The notes beneath the pieces were generated by a model. That model was not told the DNA's origin and searched no databases. It saw only the letters and a list, made by a program, of their open reading frames with translations. Source: an uncultured Lachnospiraceae bacterium (GTDB taxonomy: Bacteria > Bacillota > Clostridia > Lachnospirales > Lachnospiraceae). Taken from it: a DNA stretch of 8,094 bases. The translations under genes were made by a program, and so were the position numbers. Shown here piece after piece: positions 5,751 to 8,094 of the stretch. The stretch spans positions 1 to 8,094 of the forward strand of contig USKC01000131.1 of NCBI GenBank assembly GCA_900555195.1, given 5' to 3'. The stretch's first letter is position 1; each line of letters begins with the position of its first letter.

Positions 5751-6353
5751 ATGATACGGACGATAATTTTTGACATCGGAAATGTGCTGACGCAGTTTGG
5801 CTGGAGGGAATTCATTCACAGCTTTGGGTACGAAAAGGAAGTGGAGGAGCGGATCGGAAAAGCGACGGTGGATAATCCGTTCTGGAGAGAATTTGACAGA
5901 GGTGCCCTTAGCGATGAAGAAATGTTGGAAGGCTTCATCAAAAACGATCCGGGCGTAGAAGAGCAGCTGCGGGAGATTTTCGTGAATCTGCACGGCATCG
6001 TTACGCGGGCGGATTATGCGATTCCCTGGATAAAGGAACTGAAAGGACAGGGCTATCAGGTTCTGGTGCTGTCCAATTTCTCGGCCAAGGTGGAGCGGGA
6101 AAATCAGGATGCCCTGGACTTCCTGGAATATGTGGACGGAGGGATCCTTTCATATAAAGTGGGGCTGATTAAACCGGATGAGGCCGTCTATCGCCGGCTG
6201 ATCGAGCTCTATCGCCTGGTTCCTGACGAATGCGTATTTCTGGATGATGTGGCCGAAAATGTGGATGCGGCGGAGGCGATTGGCATTCACGGCATCCATT
6301 TTATCAATGAGAACCAGGCGAGAGAGGAACTGAAAAAGCTCGGGGTGGGATAA
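5751..6353 (+). CDS. HAD-superfamily (subfamily IA) hydrolase, YihX-like
   Basis: The 200-residue protein has all four HAD motifs. Motif I is FDIGNVL (7-13), with the nucleophile D8 and glycine instead of the second aspartate. Motif II is VLSN (106-109), motif III contains K141 in LIKPDEAVY, and motif IV is FLDDVAEN (163-170). The helical cap lies between motifs I and II (about 15-95). Such proteins are magnesium-dependent cytosolic phosphatases acting on small phosphorylated metabolites. The FD[IL]GNV form of motif I, the length and the late motifs resemble E. coli YihX (glucose-1-phosphate phosphatase) as I remember it, but the substrate is not established. The ATG at 5751 follows GAGAGG (5737-5742) with an 8-nt spacer. 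An out-of-frame ATG at 5747 overlaps. The gene lies 55 bp after the LysR gene and ends 17 bp from the convergent small membrane protein gene. Confidence 0.92.
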   Translation: MIRTIIFDIGNVLTQFGWREFIHSFGYEKEVEERIGKATVDNPFWREFDRGALSDEEMLEGFIKNDPGVEEQLREIFVNLHGIVTRADYAIPWIKELKGQGYQVLVLSNFSAKVERENQDALDFLEYVDGGILSYKVGLIKPDEAVYRRLIELYRLVPDECVFLDDVAENVDAAEAIGIHGIHFINENQAREELKKLGVG

Positions 6354-6372
6354 ATCTGCCGGAGGGCGGATT
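6353..6372. terminator. Small hairpin between convergent genes, possible bidirectional terminator
   Basis: AATCTGCC (6353-6360) and GGCGGATT (6365-6372) form an 8-bp stem with one G-T pair around the tetraloop GGAG. It overlaps the stop codons of both convergent genes. Only short pyrimidine-rich tails follow (ATTCCTC on plus, TATCCC on minus), so termination strength is doubtful. Its place between converging transcripts is the main argument. Confidence 0.42.
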
Positions 6373-6622
6373 ATTCCTCATTCCTTCCTGCTTCATCCCG
6401 TCTTTCCTGAACTTTTCCGTACAGCCAGATATAGATCCAAAGAAGGATCGGCAGGCCGATCGTCGCCACGAGACAGGCCTGAAAGAGCCGGTCGGAACCG
6501 GGAAAATCCAGAAATGCCACCACAAGAGTAGCGGCATACATACCTACCAGCAGAGCGACGCATATGAGCGCTGCAATCTGCTTCGGCGTTTTCTTTTTCT
6601 TATCAGAAGATTGATTGTGCAT
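6371..6622 (-). CDS. Small two-helix membrane protein, conserved hypothetical
   Basis: This is an 83-residue protein of unknown function. A lysine-rich N-terminus (KKKK at 8-11, then K14) precedes a hydrophobic helix at about 16-38. A short turn with a DFPGSDR segment (39-45) leads to a second helix at about 46-68 ending in ILLWIYIWLYGK, then a charged C-terminus. The positive-inside rule predicts both ends in the cytosol, a hairpin in the membrane. The start at 6622 is chosen because GGAG (minus strand, 6629-6632) lies 6 nt upstream. A start at 6634 would add four residues but has no binding site and overlaps this one. It starts about 34 bp after the MFS transporter stop on the same strand, so it is likely in the same operon and may assist or regulate the transporter. 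A short GCCGC/GCGGC hairpin (6638-6652) lies between them. I believe similar proteins occur in other Lachnospiraceae, from memory only. Confidence 0.82.
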   Translation of the reverse strand: MHNQSSDKKKKTPKQIAALICVALLVGMYAATLVVAFLDFPGSDRLFQACLVATIGLPILLWIYIWLYGKVQERRDEAGRNEE

Positions 6623-6656
6623 ACTTATCTCCATTCTGCCGCATATCGCGGCGGTT

Positions 6657-7958
6657 TTAATCGTCTACATCAAAGGCTTCCAGCCTGCTCTTTTTCGGTA
6701 GGGGCCTGCTGTCTCCGTGCTTTACGAACAGCATGGTGAAGAAGGCGGCGGCTACGAACAGGGCCGCATAGGGAAACAGGGTGGCGTATCCCACATGTTC
6801 CAGCAGGAATCCGGAGAGCACCGGCGTGATGATCTGTGCGGCCATGGAAAAGGTATAGTAGTAACCGGTATATTTGCCGATGTCGCTTCCCTTGCTCATC
6901 TCTACCACCATGGGATAGGAATTCACATTGATGGCAGCCCAGGCAACGCCCACCAGAGCAAAGAGTCCGTTGATCCACACATGGTATTCCTTCACCGTAG
7001 CGCCCAGCGCGAACATGGAAGCCAGAAGCACCACGCCACCCAGGATGGTCTTTTTTCGGCCGATTCTGGAAGCGAGAGAACCGACGGGAAGATAAGACAG
7101 AATGGCCGCTCCGGTCGCCACGAGCAGACAGTTGGCGAAGCCGCCTCCCTGGATTCCCCAGTAGAGCTGCGCATATTTGGAGAAGGAGGTGGTGACCGCA
7201 TTATATCCCATGAACCAGCAGGAAACGGAGATGAGAATGAGGATCAGGCTTTTCTTTACAGCCGGATCCATAGGCGCCTGAGGGGATTGCACCGAACTTT
7301 GGGAAACGGGCGCAGCTTCCTCCGATTCCGCCATCCTGGCCTCGGTCTCTTCCCGTTCCTTTCGGAGCGGGGTTTCCCGTATCTTCCATAATAGCAGGAG
7401 AACAGAGCAAAGCATAACCGCAGCAACGATCAGGAAAATCGGAAAATAATCAGGCTTTCCTTCTTTTGGAACCAAAACAGAGATCAGGATCAGGGAAATC
7501 ACCCCGCCCACAGCGCCCATCAGATTGATAATAGCATTGCCCTTAGAACGAAGCGGCTTAGGCGTTACGTCAGGCATAAGGGAGACTGCGGGAGAGCGAT
7601 AACTCCCCATGGCGATGAGCGTGATGCACAAGGCTACAACAAAAAGCGCCAGCGAACCGATGTTATCCGCATAAGGCAGAAATAACATTGCGGTGACAGC
7701 GGCGGCAGTTCCGCAGAGGATGAAAGGCATCCGCTTCCCGAGCCGTGTTTCTACGCGGTCGGAAAGGCTTCCGAACAAAGGGAGCATAAAAATTGCGAGC
7801 ACATTGTCCATCGCCATGATGCCGCCGGAAATTGTATCGCTGATATGAAACGAGTTTTTCAGTATCAGGGGAACGATGCTGTCATAGAGCTGCCAAAATG
7901 CGCTGATGGAAAGGAAGGCAAGTCCCACTAGGATCGTCCGTTTGGTATTCAGTTTCAT
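6657..7958 (-). CDS. MFS transporter, SLC45/GPH-like (probable sugar carrier)
   Basis: This 433-residue membrane protein has about 12 hydrophobic helices in two halves joined by a charged cytosolic loop (about 192-234, rich in E, R, S and P). The MFS motif A follows helix 2 as GSLSDRVETRLGKR (63-76) and recurs in the second half as GSLASRIGRKK (293-303). AFWQLYDSIVPLIL (20-33) in helix 1 and the loop PKPLRSKGNAIINLMGAVGG (133-152) resemble SLC45-type sugar/proton carriers as I remember them. This suggests, but does not prove, a sugar or glycoside substrate. The ATG at 7958 follows GAGAGG (minus strand, 7966-7971) with a 7-nt spacer and begins a normal MFS N-terminus. The frame stays open another 43 codons upstream to 8087, but those residues are cysteine- and charge-rich with no membrane character. 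It is the first gene of a probable two-gene operon with the small membrane protein. Confidence 0.92.
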   Translation of the reverse strand: MKLNTKRTILVGLAFLSISAFWQLYDSIVPLILKNSFHISDTISGGIMAMDNVLAIFMLPLFGSLSDRVETRLGKRMPFILCGTAAAVTAMLFLPYADNIGSLALFVVALCITLIAMGSYRSPAVSLMPDVTPKPLRSKGNAIINLMGAVGGVISLILISVLVPKEGKPDYFPIFLIVAAVMLCSVLLLLWKIRETPLRKEREETEARMAESEEAAPVSQSSVQSPQAPMDPAVKKSLILILISVSCWFMGYNAVTTSFSKYAQLYWGIQGGGFANCLLVATGAAILSYLPVGSLASRIGRKKTILGGVVLLASMFALGATVKEYHVWINGLFALVGVAWAAINVNSYPMVVEMSKGSDIGKYTGYYYTFSMAAQIITPVLSGFLLEHVGYATLFPYAALFVAAAFFTMLFVKHGDSRPLPKKSRLEAFDVDD

Positions 7959-7990
7959 AAAACTACCTCTCTTGATGAATTCAGTTTCAT
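7947..7990. repeat. 12-bp direct repeat at the MFS start site
   Basis: The sequence ATTCAGTTTCAT occurs at 7947-7958 and again at 7979-7990, 32 bp apart, about three helical turns. On the minus strand this reads ATGAAACTGAAT. The inner copy is the first four codons of the MFS gene and the outer copy covers the predicted transcription start. The outer ATG opens an 11-codon frame (MKLNSSREVVL) whose TGA overlaps the MFS ATG, but its ATG sits at the predicted +1 with no binding site. It may be an operator pair or a small local duplication. Confidence 0.7.
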
Positions 7991-7994
7991 CCTT

Positions 7995-8023
7995 ATCATA
8001 TCTCATGCGGCCGAAAAGAGCAA
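7995..8023 (-). promoter_or_regulatory. Promoter for the MFS operon
   Basis: On the minus strand TTGCTC (8018-8023) and TATGAT (7995-8000) are separated by 17 bp. The -10 matches the consensus at 5 of 6 positions, the -35 at only 3. The predicted start is near 7988, about 30 nt before the start codon, leaving a short leader with the GAGAGG binding site. A weak -35 together with the direct repeat downstream would suit a regulated promoter. Confidence 0.58.
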
Positions 8024-8094
8024 TGCGCAGTTTGCAGAGGCGTCCTTGCGGGCAGCTGCTCAGCCCTCCGCATTCCTCCGCGCCCATTCCAACG

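Noticed and set aside
6717..7391. 224-codon open frame on the plus strand opposite the MFS gene
   Set aside because: Composition rich in Gly, His, Arg and Gln with no membrane or domain pattern; the minus-strand frame encodes a clear 12-helix MFS protein.
7959..8087. N-terminal extension of the MFS protein to 8087
   Set aside because: The extra 43 residues cover the predicted promoter and direct repeat and lack membrane character; GAGAGG sits correctly before ATG 7958.
1..8094. CRISPR arrays, tRNA or rRNA genes, insertion sequences, prophage or defence genes
   Set aside because: No regularly spaced repeats, cloverleaf sequences, transposase motifs or recognisable defence proteins were seen on either strand.

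Overview
The window looks like chromosomal DNA of a Gram-positive Clostridia bacterium, most likely a Lachnospiraceae gut commensal. The reasons are strong GGAGG-type ribosome binding sites, slightly GC-rich codons over AT-rich promoters, and PurA, PurB and MFS proteins whose signature segments match what I remember of that family. The taxonomic call is an inference, because no search could be run.

Layout from left to right. The window opens with the 3' end of an ABC-transporter ATPase gene of the polar amino acid type (1-365). A 360-bp non-coding stretch follows. It holds a good sigma-A-type promoter (505-533) enclosed by a 15-bp inverted repeat (439-453 / 547-561), then a leader with a possible 20-codon reading frame over a terminator-like hairpin (585-647). 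Next come purC (726-1430), a GC-rich perfect hairpin, and purB (1609-3048). Tandem hairpins and a second AT-rich promoter (3170-3198) precede purA (3336-4628). The predicted purA transcript begins at or beside a sequence that can fold as a compact H-type pseudoknot or as two mutually exclusive hairpins (3205-3256). After a terminator-like hairpin come a LysR-type regulator gene (4805-5695) and a HAD-family phosphatase gene (5751-6353). On the opposite strand, converging on these, are an MFS transporter gene (6657-7958) and a small two-helix membrane protein gene (6371-6622). These two are probably one operon, driven from a promoter at 7995-8023 that lies beside a 12-bp direct repeat.

How the genes work together. 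PurC makes SAICAR. PurB releases fumarate from SAICAR to give AICAR, and also from adenylosuccinate to give AMP. PurA makes adenylosuccinate from IMP. The three genes therefore hold both aspartate-dependent (amino-transferring) steps of AMP synthesis and the single lyase that serves both. purC-purB look co-transcribed, while purA seems to have its own promoter and structured leader. The LysR regulator and HAD phosphatase are probably co-transcribed, with unknown targets. The MFS protein resembles sugar-type (SLC45/GPH-like) carriers, substrate unknown.

The genes are ordinary. The parts most worth a second look are non-coding: the purA leader pseudoknot or switch, the purC leader with its possible ORF and hairpin, and the inverted repeat around the purC promoter. 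PurA also has several departures from the E. coli active-site residues, and PurB is of the animal-like subtype. No mobile elements, tRNA, rRNA or CRISPR arrays were found.
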